From Bisporella sp. PMI_857 (taxonomy: Eukaryota; Ascomycota; Leotiomycetes; Helotiales; Helotiaceae): 64,000 bases of DNA. Shown in pieces: positions 1 to 11,949 of this stretch. Under the pieces are notes generated by a model. That model was not told the origin of the DNA, searched no databases, and saw only the letters and a program-made list of their open reading frames with translations. The position numbers and the translations under genes were made by a program. Each line of letters starts with the position of its first letter. The first letter of the stretch is position 1. The stretch covers positions 558,001-622,000 of the forward strand of contig JAJSPD010000027.1 of the NCBI GenBank assembly GCA_021307315.1, written 5' to 3'.

Positions 1-1355
1 GGCATTGGTCTTGACAATCTTCCTAGCCTCTAATCGTTTTCGTCGTGCTTCCTTCTCAGCAGTGGTCAATTCTGGTGAATTCTCTACCCAATCTGCCTCT
101 CCATTGTGTGCTCTATTTTCAGTCTTTCTGCCATTGACCCCATTTTGGGCAACCTTGGGTAGAAGAGCATCATTAACATGCTGACATGCTATTGTCAAGT
201 AAACGCCAGCGCGGTGGAAAAGAAGCTGTGTCTCAAGACTACTGGGGTGATCTTCTTCATCCAGCTTTGTCTCTTCTTTCCATCTGCTGTTTTGTCTGCG
301 CTGAGCTTCAGCAGCTGCTTCACTTGCAAGTTGGATCTGCTGTCGGTCATCTGTGTGTTTGCTTTGGTAATATCTCGCAACCTGCAGCGCCATTGTAAGA
401 TCTTGTACGGCGCCTGCCCAGTCGTCCTTGAATATCTTTGTAACCGCACGTGTCCTCAGGATCTCTCCCTCGTATGGCCTAACCGCAATGATCTCATCCA
501 GTGGATCCAGACTCGTACATTCTGCAAGTTGACGTGAGGGTATCTTCTCGTGAAAGAAATGCACATATTTCGCTTCAGGGTCGCTCGGATTCCTCTTCAA
601 AACAAGCTGCGCAACATCCTCTAATGTTGAAGCAGACTGCATAGTTGCAACACTACATGCAATCTCATCCAAGTGATATGCCTTTGAAAGCTTCTGCGTA
701 GCTTGTTCTCGCATCCTGTGTTTGCGCTCCGGGCTTAATTTCGCATTCCCACCCCCTCCTCCACCTAACCCTAACACAGCTCCAGCATTGCCTAACATCC
801 CATTGCCAGCATTTGAGGAGTTGTTAAGGGACGAAGACGTTATGCCACTCGCAGCGCGTACAGACAGATTGGTAGCCTCGTCCACCAATTGTCTGACCTT
901 GAGCAAATCGAAGAAGACGGCTGGATCTATTGGTCGAGGGCGGGGGAGATTGTAGTTGTTGTTCGCGAGGCTTTCGAGAACTTCCGGAGGTAGCTGTAGC
1001 CATGGCCCGTGGAATGAAGAGATATATCGCCAGTGCCTGCGAAAGTGTTAGCAACTTTGTTTCTCCAAATACGCGCAATGCGCCTGGCAGAAAATATATT
1101 GGATAGACTCTGCGTCACTGAGTCCCAATTTTGCACCAGACGACCATTGGATGTGCCCAGCATATTTGAGTGCTGTGTCGAGCCATCCAGCTCGAGCACT
1201 TACTTATTGCGACATATGATGAGGGCAGAGGTCGAGGGCTGTGGTTGGGGCGTCTTGACTTTTGGTTTTGAAGACGCTGCAGGTGGAATACTCGAGGTGA
1301 ATGAAGACTCGAGCACGTCCTCGGTTGGCGCACTCTTGTTTTTCTTTTTAGCCAT
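1..1355 (-). CDS. TPR-like conserved fungal protein, 3' end cut by window edge
   Basis: Exon 1 is 1355-1204 and exon 2 runs from 1036 through position 1 without a stop; the 167-bp intron has GTAAGT and GCAG borders and phase 2. The product starts MAKKKNKSAP, a lysine-rich low-complexity head, then HWRYISSFHGPW and a helical body. A TPR-like helix pair is visible around IFKDDWAGAVQDLTMALQVA, followed by a charged linker (EKEARRKRLEARKI) at the edge. A glycine run (LGLGGGGGG) interrupts the body. It resembles a conserved Pezizomycotina family that databases often label as TPR-like or 'histidine kinase group' protein; no kinase motif is visible. The C-terminus lies outside the window. Function is not established from sequence. 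Confidence 0.8.
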
Positions 1356-1891
1356 GGCTATTTATATTTGCACGAGGTGCAAGATGAATAGTAACGGCCA
1401 ATTGCTAAGACTTCATTTTACGAGTTCACATTCCAATTATTTTTTGTTTAATGTAGTCCCGACCCGGAAAAGTGCCGCTGGAACCTTATTGGTCAATACT
1501 GAATCTGTATAAAGTTACTATTGACTACAGCATTGAGGCGAGGCTGATTCATATGACGTGTATATAATTAGGAGGAAAAATTAGTACTCATTTGTTATTT
1601 ATTACAATATATCATCTAATTCGATGAATAATACGACAATATTCTTCGTTCAGCACACGGCGTGCTACGTTGATAGAGTCACGGGGCATCTCATAGCCAT
1701 CACTTATTATTAAGGTTATATCGAACTATCGCTATATATGCGGAATAAGTCTCTATGCTTCTTCCAAGTGTGGAGCCAGCAGCTCTGGATATCAAACGCC
1801 TATGCTACGCTCAACCCGATATGCTTAACGCCAGCCAGTCAATCTTAACCAATGACGAAATGCATCCATCAAAATCATCCATCTAGCTCTC
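1356..1891. other. intergenic, 3' of VPS9 and 5' of TPR-like gene
   Basis: No gene supported. The stretch from about 1560 to 1740 is AT-rich. It should hold the promoter and leader of the TPR-like gene and the 3' UTR of VPS9, because both genes are on the minus strand. Confidence 0.6.
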
Positions 1892-4434
1892 CTATTGACT
1901 GAGTGCTAGACATGCATCCACTGCAAGTCCGACTCTACCTTCCTTTTGAGTGACCACATCACTGATGATGTCTCTATCCAAATCAGGAAACATTCCTGCC
2001 AGCGTTTCAACTACATTTGCATGTTCTGCTCGTTGTATACGGTGAGCTTCTGCAGCTTCCGCACTTGCCTGCCGAGCGGCCGAATCTTCAGCCGTCAGTC
2101 TAGCGCGAGCGTTGCTCTCATGGCGATCTGGACTTCGTGCTTGATCGGTACTCACCCGAGGCGATGGAGTCATTCGAGGGGTATTACCTGACAACGGAGT
2201 CCTGGCAGGACCACCTTGAGATGAGCCACTGGCATGATCTTCGGTAAATATCCGGCCAATGGATGACAATGGTCGCTGGATTGTCTTGAGTAACCCAGTC
2301 ATCGGATTTTTCTCATCCATATTGTCTTCACTTGTATACTCGGCAGAAGATGTGGACTTCCGAGGTGCATATGATTCTCCGTCTTGAGAATGGTGTGCTG
2401 TTACCTCAGGACGACTAGGAGCAGACTTTTCAGATAGATGTATTGGTGGTGGTGCCTGAGTAGTCTCAGCTTGATGCTTTTCGGCAATGGCGGAGACTGC
2501 GGCTTCAACGTTATGTTCAAAGTCCTCGTCGGATATTGTTAAACTAGTTCGGTCCAGGTTCTCAATGAACTGAACTGCGCCGAGCTTGTCGGTTTTAGCA
2601 GGTATATCTATAAAGTGAATTGCTTCACTTACCAATGACGAAAGATAGTAGCCAGCTTCTCCGCCTAGCTTCTCTTGATTTCTAAATCTTAGAATGTACT
2701 GCACGTTCGACACCAGATGTTCTGGATTTGCTTGTAGAACAACATATATCAATAAAGGCATGAACGAATCCGCGGAGGAGTCCGACTTCGAATGCTTGAG
2801 AAGACCTTTGCATGTTAGCTTATTTAACTCATGGCAGTGACTCTCAACTTACCAAAGATTACCTTGCAGCAGTTGAGCACGCATATAATCTTATCACGAG
2901 GGGCTCTATATGTTTTGATTTTAATGAGTTCTTACAAAGTTAGCGAGGTATGGCAAAATGCTTGTGTGTAATACTTCTCACCTTGCTGTGCTAACATTAG
3001 AAATTTCCGCCCACTATCCCCAACTGGCGGAATGTCTAAATGCGATTCTTTGACCCATCCATATATACTAACCTTTTGAGCCAATATGTCATCACGCTCA
3101 ACATCTTCCTGATGCTGTCCTCTTCTGCCAGGACCCATAGGCCTCTCTCCCCCCCTTCGTTTTGGTCGGGACCCAGGTATAGGTTGCGGTGGGGGTATTG
3201 CAGGAGAGAATGTTTGGGTGTACAAGCGATTCATGACAAGCTTTTCCATACCTTCACGGGCATTATCGAACTCTGCGTCCGAGACCTCACGCCAAATCTC
3301 ACATTGAGCCATTTTATTGGTAATAAAGGCTAGAAAGTCACTTATGATCTTCACCTGCTCATGTACCATCCATTGCTTTTTGCCAAACTCCTGTAAGAAA
3401 GATCGCAAGAATTTTGCCACAGGGTCCGCAGTCCTATGTCTCAATTGCTCCAGAAATCGATGGAAGTCGAAAGGAAGATCTGGTTCTGGCTCCGGGGGTG
3501 GAGGTCTATGTAGAGGAGGAGATAATGGGTTTTCTGAGGACCGCTCATCCGTTGTCCGTGCTGTACCAAAACTTCGTATGGAGCCTGGTTTTGGTGGAAC
3601 GGCAGGGCCTACATCGGATTGGTCGAGAGTAAGGGGACTTGGGAGAGGTCCGCCCGTTAATCGTAGATCTTGAATACCATGAAGGCTCCCTGCAGTAGAA
3701 GCGAGAGGCTCCAGGCTTGACTTTCTTGGAGGATGCTGCATAGGACTACCAAGTAGCGGTCCAGCAATCTCAAGTCTCGGTGACATAACTTCTTCATGAT
3801 CCGGACCTTGCCCTTCCTCGCTAAACTGGTCCATTATGGTTTGTATTTCTGTTCGAGGAAGTGACTCCCGCTCATCTTCACTTGCTGAATTTCTCTCGTC
3901 AAACCCAGCATCCGACCTGGTGGGAGACCTTCCTAAAGAAATATCCCTCCTATGTGAAAATATTGGAATAGCTGCGGCTTTGGATGTTGATCGTGAAGGT
4001 GGTTGTGAGGGTATAGGCGTTTTTGGAGTAGGATCGCGATAAATTTGGTCTGCAGGTGATAGAAGTTGCGGCGAGTCTGTAGATTCAGTGTGTCCTGGCC
4101 TTAACGTAGCAGTTGAGGATGCTAGAGGGTCATGAACAAGCAATTCCGATACCCCATCATTTTCACTTTGTGCCAGTGCCGCCTCTTTACTCGGCGTTGA
4201 AATATGGCTGCTTAGATCTATCAAATCTGATTGTGAGCCGCCGCCATTGTGTTGGTCGCCTTCTACACCATCGGCAAAGTGGTGGTTGGCGTCCTTCGCG
4301 TCCATAGTGTCAGGCTCCACTGCAGCTGCTTTCTTGTGCTCGTTGTCCTGCCCATCCTTTCCGGTCAGGTTCGACAGGCTATCCTGTGGCTCATCTACAG
4401 ATTTGACGCCCACTGGAGCCTGTTCCAAAGACAT
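1892..4434 (-). CDS. VPS9: Vps9-type Rab5 guanine-nucleotide exchange factor
   Basis: Exons 4434-2982, 2930-2853 and 2805-1892 join in phase to 814 residues. The first ~320 residues are acidic, serine-rich and low in complexity. A helical-bundle segment begins at LPFDFHRFLEQLRHR. The VPS9 domain follows, with the hallmark strings YRAPRDKIICVLNCCKVIFG, NPEHLVSNVQYILRFRN and GEAGYYLSSLVSEAIHFI. A C-terminal CUE-like segment (LAGMFPDLDRDIISDV) matches the ubiquitin-binding end of yeast Vps9. The family activates Rab5/Vps21 on endosomes for vacuolar sorting. The gene is divergent from the asparagine-synthetase-like gene, with 448 bp between the starts. The long N-terminal extension is larger than in yeast Vps9. 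Confidence 0.95.
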
Positions 4435-4882
4435 CCATCCACCGGCCTGAGACAGGCGTTGCTATCGCAGTAGGAGATGGCGGGGTAAAGTGTTGAGTTA
4501 GACTTGGTCGTGGGTTCAATATAGAGCGTCTTTAACAACCGTTATATATAGCACCGAGTTCCACGATATGATAAGCTCCCTACACAAGCTCCGAATCGAT
4601 AGGCGATACGTAGTTTGTGTTCTGCTGTGAAGAATAGGTGTATGGAATTCATCGAGGATGAGTTTGGGATTAGGTGGTGCAAGCGAGGCTGACAAGTTTG
4701 TTTGAAATTCTTCAACCGCTACGTAAACCCATGCTCCAGCTTACTGCAACGTCACCATCTGGAGAACGATAGGACATCTGAAATTGTTGTACCCGCGCGG
4801 GCAAGAGGTCGCATTTCTATTATGCTGACTATACTTTTACTCAATTTCACCGAGCATTCGTTGTCATATTGATCAACGCCAA
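4435..4882. promoter_or_regulatory. divergent upstream region, VPS9 / asparagine-synthetase-like
   Basis: These 448 bp separate two start codons pointing away from each other, so both promoters must lie here. No specific factor site could be supported. Confidence 0.5.
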
Positions 4883-6845
4883 ATGTGTGGAATTTACGCG
4901 TCTATATCTAGGAGTGACTTCCACCAACCTAGTCAAGACCTAGAACGACTTCTTTACGATAGAGGCCCAGATCATCTTGGAAAAGCGGAGGACAGGATCA
5001 ATACAGAAGGATTGTTTTGTTTTCTCTCTTTTACCTCGACGGTTTTGGCTCTAAGGGGAGATCATGTCACAACTCAACCCTTCGTGGATCAGTCCAGTGG
5101 CTCCGTCTTGTGCTGGAATGGTGAAGCATGGAAATTTGGATCAGAGACCATTTATGATGGAAATGATGGTCAAATTCTGTTCAATGCACTGCTCAAAGCA
5201 ACAACCGCCGATTCAACAGCAGCCGTTTTGAATGTACTGGGCAGCATCTCTGGGCCATTTGCTGTCGTCTTTTGGGATAAACTTCACCAGAAGGTATTTC
5301 TTGGCCGAGATCGTCTTGGGAGACGCTCGCTGCTCTATAGAGCTACTCAAGATCTGATTGAGTTTTCTAGTATATCTGACTGGAGTCACGATGCTGACCC
5401 CGACAAGGGGCTGTGGGAGGAAATAGATGCAGATGGTATTTATATACTTTCGTTGAGTGAACATTATTCATCGGAAGACAACTCTCAGTGGTCACCTTCT
5501 CCATTTTTTGTCAAGAAGCATCCTTGGGAAGCTGCGCTCAAGTCTTATGTAAGTTTGTCTTCGGAGCATGCGCTAGTATGTCGAAGACTGGCGTTTGTGG
5601 GTTTTTAGTGACTTGAGCTTAGATGCCATCTCTGGGCACGTTCAATAGAAGCATACCTGTTGGAGAAGAGATTCTTGACATCAAGACAGTCTCAGTTCAA
5701 GTGCTGAGATCTCATCTCCTAGAGTCTCTCAAACTTCGAGCGTTGAATGTTCAAGTGCCTTCAGGGACGATGAGAGATATGCACGTCCGTGTTGCTATTC
5801 TTTTCTCTGGGGGGCTAGACTGTACAGTGTTAGCACGTATGGTACATGACATCTTGCCAGCCGACCATCAGATTGACCTAATCAATGTTGCATTTGAGAA
5901 CCCAAGAGTAGTTCAAGCAGCCAAGGTTGCACCAAACTCAAAGAGGTCGAAATCGAGGGCAAACACATCTGAAGGAATTTCACCTGTAATAGAAGACGAG
6001 GCAGATTTGAATCAAACAGAACAGTTGGCAGCTTCTCCGTTCGAGCAGTGCCCGGACAGAGCAACGGGTAGAAAGGCCTTTGGAGAGCTGGCTAGGGTAT
6101 GCCCTGCTCGAATCTGGAGGTTTGTCGCTGTTAGGCTTCATGAATTCTATCTTTTTAATATCTTGCTGATATAACGACAGGCAAATATACCTTACTCAGA
6201 AACGAGAGCGCATAAAGCTAAGGTGGTGAGACTTATATATCCGCATAATACAGAAATGGATCTCTCAATTGCATATGCCCTTTATTTCGCTTCTCGTGGC
6301 TCGGGTACTGCCTCGACAAATATTGATCAGACTCCCGTTACATATACAACACCAGCACGAGTCCTTCTTTCGGGATTGGGAGCGGATGAGCTCTTTGGCG
6401 GCTATACTCGCCACGCTACCGCTTTCAACAGGCATGGCTTTGTAGGACTACTTGATGAGCTAGAACTAGACGTTAATCGACTGGGAAAACGAAATTTGGG
6501 CCGTGACGATCGCGTTATTTCTCACTGGGGCCGAGAAGCGCGTTTTCCATACCTAGATGAATCGCTGGTCAAATGGGCAGTCGAGTGTCCGATATGGGAA
6601 AAGTGTGGATTTGCGAAAACTGCGTCACCAGTTCCAGCAGATGTAAATACCGAAGCTGGAAAAAGAGTACTTCGGTTGCTAGCTCATGAACTCGGAATGC
6701 ACTCCGTCGCACAAGAGAAGAAACGAGCAGTGGGTTGGTTCGTTATTCTTTCGAGAAACAAGCTAAAGTTAAATAGATTCAGTTCGGTGCTCGAACAGCT
6801 AAGATGGAAACGGGAAGGACTAAAGGGACATCGTCGATATCATGA
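4883..6845 (+). CDS. asparagine-synthetase-domain protein (ASNSD1-like)
   Basis: Exons 4883-5548, 5623-6129, 6181-6729 and 6777-6845 join in phase to 596 residues. The N-terminus MCGIYAS carries the Cys2 nucleophile expected of class II glutamine amidotransferases. Exon 2 contains the synthetase P-loop LFSGGLDCTVLAR, and exon 3 contains LLSGLGADELFGGYTRH. The conserved run YPHNTEMDLSIAYALYFASRG and the tail IQFGARTAKMETGRTKGTSS (tiny exon 4) are typical of the fungal ASNSD1-like family. Canonical asparagine synthetases share both domains, but this family differs in the linker. Biochemical role is uncertain: transfer of glutamine-derived ammonia is an inference from the intact motifs. Confidence 0.9.
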
Positions 6846-8174
6846 TAGATCCACTGGCTGTGATGACAGATTCAGATACTACTGAATTGCACTCATGTGC
6901 CTGCGGAAAGCTCATCTAATCTGCTCATCGTGCGTTTCTATGCAAGTAGTAACCTGGGAGCAGACTAGATGCCGTAGGATACCCACATGGCCAATGATGA
7001 AGTAGTTAAAGGCAAGTCTGAGCCACATAATGTATAAAATACAGCGAATTGTCTTAAGTTCAAGAGGCACCAAAGATATCGCATCGCTGTGGCGAAATAT
7101 AAAATACAGATGAATGAATCACAAAGGTAGAACTATTCGGCTGATCATCACCCTCTTCGTATTGTGGCCTTGTACAACTTTTGCCATATGGACCAAGTTG
7201 GGCAGAAGGGACATATCCCCGAAATGCACAGCTACGATGGAGCCAGCACCCTCGTTCCGATTACAGCATCCATAATGATAGTGAAGGTGACATTATAGGG
7301 CTTACACTCCCAGAGGAACATCAGTTCAGTACACATTTTGGTGATCTTCTCGATGCTTAGATGCGGGACCTAGCTGATTCTGTTTTTACGTGAAGTTGTT
7401 AGCCTATAAGTTACAAGAGCTCTCTTCAATAAGCAGAAGCCCTAAAGATGTACTTAAGACCGTGTTTGCCTTATGAAAACAGTAGAAATCTCTTCCGAGT
7501 TGGGACTTCTCAAAGGAAGAATGATACCCAGGTTTGCCAATGCCACATGTAAAAGAATATCGAGAGTCAATGTCACTATTCGTGGAAATTTTCAAGCATC
7601 ATCTCTCGTCCTCTCTGCTTTATCATCCCCAGCGGGATCGTGACCATTTTTGTTCCAGGTGCGGGAGAAGAATTAAGAGCCTCGAGGCTCTTACCCACCC
7701 CAGGTCGCCTACCTCCCATACCATTTGGCCTCGGATCTGTCGGTCCCTCTTAATATGCACAGTTTGAAGTAAAGGAAAGCGTAGTAAACAAAGCATCGGC
7801 AATGAGGGGTAATAGTCCCGAGAGAGACCCGACATACTTTACCCGCACCAGTCGGAGCGTCTAACCAAGTGCAAAGTCGTCCGGGGTTCTCCACACTCGC
7901 GTTTTCATCGCAATGATCGCGGGGCTATAATAGATTTGTGATGCAGTGTAACCTAGTCCCTGAATTAGTTCTATTGTGTATGGTGGAAAATTTGTATTTG
8001 ACAAGCTTAAAAAGGCATGTTTGCGGATCTCTTGGGCAACTGGATCAGTTCATGCACAATGATATAGCATGAAAGATTTTTTTTTTAATCTGATCTCATT
8101 GTATATATGTGTGCCTTTCGGATGTGAGTTGTCTCAGTTGGATTCCTAGCCTCAAGATACAGCAGGCGCCAAAC
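6846..8174. other. intergenic, 1.3 kb
   Basis: No gene could be supported; short open frames on both strands at 7404-7894 show no recognisable motif. A perfect 18-bp palindrome, AAGAGCCTCGAGGCTCTT, lies at 7675-7692. The right end is the GH53 promoter; TATA-like sequence occurs near 8100. Confidence 0.5.
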
Positions 8175-9583
8175 ATGTATCTCTGGGGAGCTGTCTGCCT
8201 GGCCTTGAATGTAGCCGTTGCTGCATCAAGCCGATCTTCAATGTAGGTAGTTAAACCTTTTGTCTTTGATCTGGAGCTTGAAACGCTTGATCCATGAACG
8301 ATTCCTGATTTGGCGTCTCAATTAGGCTCCTTTCCTTTTCCCACTCCATTAATGTCTTCAAGAATCATACTGACTGCGGAAAAGTACAGGAAAACCAAGC
8401 TCATTCTTTTACAAGGGCCACGACTTAAGCTCTTTAAAACTGCTGGAAGATGGAGGTTCCATTTTTAAAGACACCGCCCGCTACAATGAAACGCGATCAG
8501 CAGAAGCCATTCTCGCTGACGGAGGAATGAACACTGTTCGACTGCGAATATGGGTGAACCCGGCCGACGGTGTCTACGGCTTGAAGTACAATCTAGATCT
8601 TGCAAAGAGGTTTCAGAAACAAGGCTTCAAACTCTACTTGGACTTCCATTTCTCGTGAGTCTTCCAGTCTTCGAACACTTGAGCAAATGCTCAAAAGTTT
8701 CAGTGATACATGGGCCGATCCTCAAAAGCAGTTTATTCCAGCAGCATGGCCAACCGCACTCAAACCTCTTGCTTCAACTCTTCGCGCATATGTAAAAGAT
8801 ACACTTGTATCTTTTCAAAGAGCCGGCATCAAACTTGACATTGTCTCTCTTGGAAACGAACTGCGCCATGGACTCTTATGGCCAACGGGTCGAGCAAACG
8901 TTGATGTCCAACCCTGGCCTTCGACTGTCGCAAACTTCTCTAATGCCGCAATTCTCTACAAAGCAGCCCGTGCCGGAGTTGATGATGCAATCCAGCAAGG
9001 TATTTCAAAGCCACAAGTCATGCTTCACATTGACAATGGCTGGAACCTGACTCTACAGCAACGTTGGTACGGTGCTTTGACAGCGAACGCCGTCCCACTT
9101 AGTGCGTGGGATGTATTTGGAGTTAGCTTTTATCCATTCTATGGCACCTCCGCCACGTTCAACAATTTGAGAACGACGTTGAATACGCTGGCTCGGCAGT
9201 ACAAAAAGCCAATTCAGGTTGTTGAAACAGATTATCCCGCGATTTGTAATGGGCAATGGAACCCTATCCCTGAATCCTCTGAGCCAAGTATACCCTACAA
9301 TGTGGATGGCCAGTTGATTTGGGTGAAGGAGGTTATTGATATTGTTCGTGATATTCCGAATGGACTGGGTCAAGGTGTAAGTTTTGTCCTGAAATAGTAT
9401 TAGATTGTGTGATGCTGACGTCGAGCCGCATAGGTCCATTACTGGGAGCCAGCTTGGCTCAACAACACGAGTTTGGGGAGTGCGTGCAATGATGCGATTC
9501 TCTTTGACCCAGACTATAGCAATCCAGTCCAATATGTGGGATACTCAAGAAAATCTGTAAATATGTTCAAAGAGAACCAATGA
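8175..9583 (+). CDS. secreted GH53 endo-beta-1,4-galactanase
   Basis: Exons 8175-8242, 8385-8654, 8704-9376 and 9434-9583 give 386 residues. The start encodes a signal peptide (MYLWGAVCLALNVAVAASS). GH53 landmarks follow: YKGHDLSSLKLLEDGG, NTVRLRIWVNPADG, FKLYLDFHFSDTWADP, the acid/base Glu165 in SLGNELRHGLLWP, and the nucleophile Glu287 in VVETDYPA. The end HYWEPAWLNNT is also typical. GH53 enzymes cleave the beta-1,4-galactan side chains of pectic arabinogalactan, so this fits extracellular plant-cell-wall breakdown. The first intron's acceptor (AAAG before 8385) is the least certain junction; all others are canonical and in phase. Confidence 0.93.
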
Positions 9584-10373
9584 TTGAAAAAAGAACAAAT
9601 AATATAGTGATTACGAGGAATCGAAGCTGAAGATCAAACCGGATAGAAGCTTGACCCCTACTCTCTATGTTCTTACTTGAGCCCGCTGAAGTCCACGTTT
9701 TTGTCGTCCTTAAGGTCCAGACGGTGAACGAGCCTTTAATCTACAAGTCCCACAATTGATGATAGATGACAGACTTGGAAATTATAAATTGAGAGCTTAA
9801 GCCCATGACCAAAGGGATATGAGCTCGATACAAAGAATTATCAGGATAGTTGAAGTGAATAGGTATACAATACAAATCGCATCCATATTTGGTAATTCAT
9901 TATCAGGTACCGTCTTGGTTATATTGTCTGGTAGACTTTTGAGTATATCGTTTCTTCCATATTTCGAACGATCAAGACGAGTTCGTTGCAAATAGGTTTA
10001 TAAAGTACGGTGATATTTGAGCGGGCATTCAGATCATTTCTACGGCAAACTCCTGCGCCACTCGAGGATCAGGATCCCCACAATCAGCCTCATCTTGAAA
10101 TGGATGCAACAGCGGAGGCCAATGAACCTAAACACCTTCCACCAAAGAAAGTCTCTCGCACATATTAGCCTTCCGATCGATTTAAGACGAAGGCATCACT
10201 ATTATATATATTCATACAGTCTTTGTGCGATCTAAAACTGCGCACTGCTGTCGTGTCGAGGACAGATTGATGAAAGCTTGGCCAGCGAAGATCCTCTGTA
10301 TTTTGGTACCTAAACGTCATAGGGGAACTTGACCTCTTATCTGTCCACCCGCTATCACTTTTTCACCGCAATC
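9584..10373. other. intergenic, about 800 bp
   Basis: Only short unsupported open frames occur here (9797-9991 minus, 10017-10235 plus). It holds the GH53 3' UTR and the Mpv17-like promoter. Confidence 0.5.
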
Positions 10374-11450
10374 ATGGTTCTCGAAATACCACGTCGAAGG
10401 TTCCTGCGAACAATAAACAGTAAATATATCTATGGCAGAGTTGTGAGTTTCCACCTTGAAGTCTCTGCTGGAGCTTAGACTAGCATTCGTTGTTCTAACA
10501 CAAACTGATTCATTTACTTGTGTCTACAGCCTTTAGTACATACAATCATATTTTTGATAGAGATGGCGGTTGTTTCGAGGCTTGTAGCCAAGTTCAATAG
10601 CTACTATGCTGGCCGGCCAGGTATGGGAAGCTGTTGTGAGCGCTTCGAAGAAAGAATGCTGACTGCGCTATAGTCCTCACCATGATGATCACAAACGCAG
10701 TTCTTGGAGGCATAGCAGATACTGTTGCGCAGACTATTACGACGATACGACTAACGGCCCTGCGGAAGCCTGGTGGAATAACAAAAGATGATACTGTGGC
10801 GATTGAGATTCATGAGCTGGATAGAAAGAACCCTTTGAATGCCAACGAGCTGGTTCCCGATTCGAAATTTCTACCGCCACCATTCGATTTTGAAAGACTG
10901 ACTAGGTTCATGGCATATGGATTTATGATGGCACCCGTTCAATTCAAGTGGTTTAAATTCTTATCAAGAGCTTTTCCAATCACTAAGACTAGTGGTCTGG
11001 GTCCGGCCATGAAGATGGTGGCCTTTGATCAACTTGTGTTTGCACCTGTTGGTATGTTGGATTGAACATTAATTGCACAATGTACGGAGAAGCTTACACT
11101 TGTCAGGAATTGCTACCTTCTTCACAGTGATGACGATTGCAGAAGGCGGTGGGAAGAGAGCTGTAACCCACAAGCTACGAGATATGTATTTGCCAACACT
11201 GAAAGCAAACTTCATGGTTTGGCCGCTGGTTCAGATAATCAACTTCCGTCTCATGCCTATCCAGTTCCAACTTGTGAGAAATTCCAGCCCCAATCAACTG
11301 GCTGTTCTATACTTACCTCTGATGTAGCCTTTTGTCTCGACAGTTGGTATTGCTTGGACAGCATATTTGTCTCTCTCTAATGCTGCGGAAGACGCAGCTG
11401 TACCTCTCTCTCGATCCGCTCCTGCATCACCCAGCATTCGTTTGGCGTAA
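10374..11450 (+). CDS. Mpv17/PMP22-family integral membrane protein
   Basis: Exons 10374-10442, 10530-10620, 10674-11051, 11107-11273 and 11328-11450 give 275 residues. Family signatures are visible in order: YYAGRPVLTMMITNAVLGG, GGIADTVAQT, FDFERLTRFMAYGFMMAP, FDQLVFAPVGIATFF, and NFMVWPLVQIINFRLMP ending in PFVSTVGIAWTAYLS. An insertion of about 60 residues rich in charged and proline residues separates the first two helices, as in several fungal Mpv17 paralogues. Members sit in mitochondrial inner or peroxisomal membranes and form small channels. Which membrane applies here cannot be read from the sequence. All four introns are short with GT-AG borders. Confidence 0.92.
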
Positions 11451-11949
11451 ATATTGGAAGTCATGATTGGGAATTTGGCGATGCAAGCCATTGCTTTATA
11501 GCATTATATTGGACGGCAACCCTTTGAGCTAAATAAGGTCGGGTAACACGGGGCTATTCATGTGAAGGAAGTGCGTACATAAATAACAAGGACAGGAGTT
11601 TTGGGCGACAGGGTGTCCACGATGGCGAAAGGAGTTTCGAATGTTGGGCAATTGATACAGCAGCATATAGCATTGGGATCTAGAAAATGAAATACCGAAT
11701 GGAAACATCTCAAATCAAGTACCTCGGGCGCGACTAAGTCAAATGCTCCTGATTCCAATGCTTTTTCGTGAATGATCCCCCAAACCCGAGCGAAGAGCTA
11801 AAATCGGAACATCCCACCACACCCCACTTGGAGGGGTCATCATCCCTCCCTTCTTTTGCAAAAATAACGTCACATCCATTGCAACATTCTACAAGAGTAA
11901 AATATTTCTATCTAACGTATAGACATAATACTTCGCAAAGCTCACAAAA
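11451..11949. promoter_or_regulatory. upstream region of phosphoglycerate kinase
   Basis: 499 bp between the Mpv17-like stop and the PGK start. The leader next to the start is A/C-rich (CTCACAAAAATG), as expected for a highly translated fungal gene. No other gene was found. Confidence 0.5.

Noticed and set aside
762..776. Telomere-like CCTAACCCTAAC
   Set aside because: Only about two units, inside the coding glycine/leucine run of the TPR-like gene; not a telomere.
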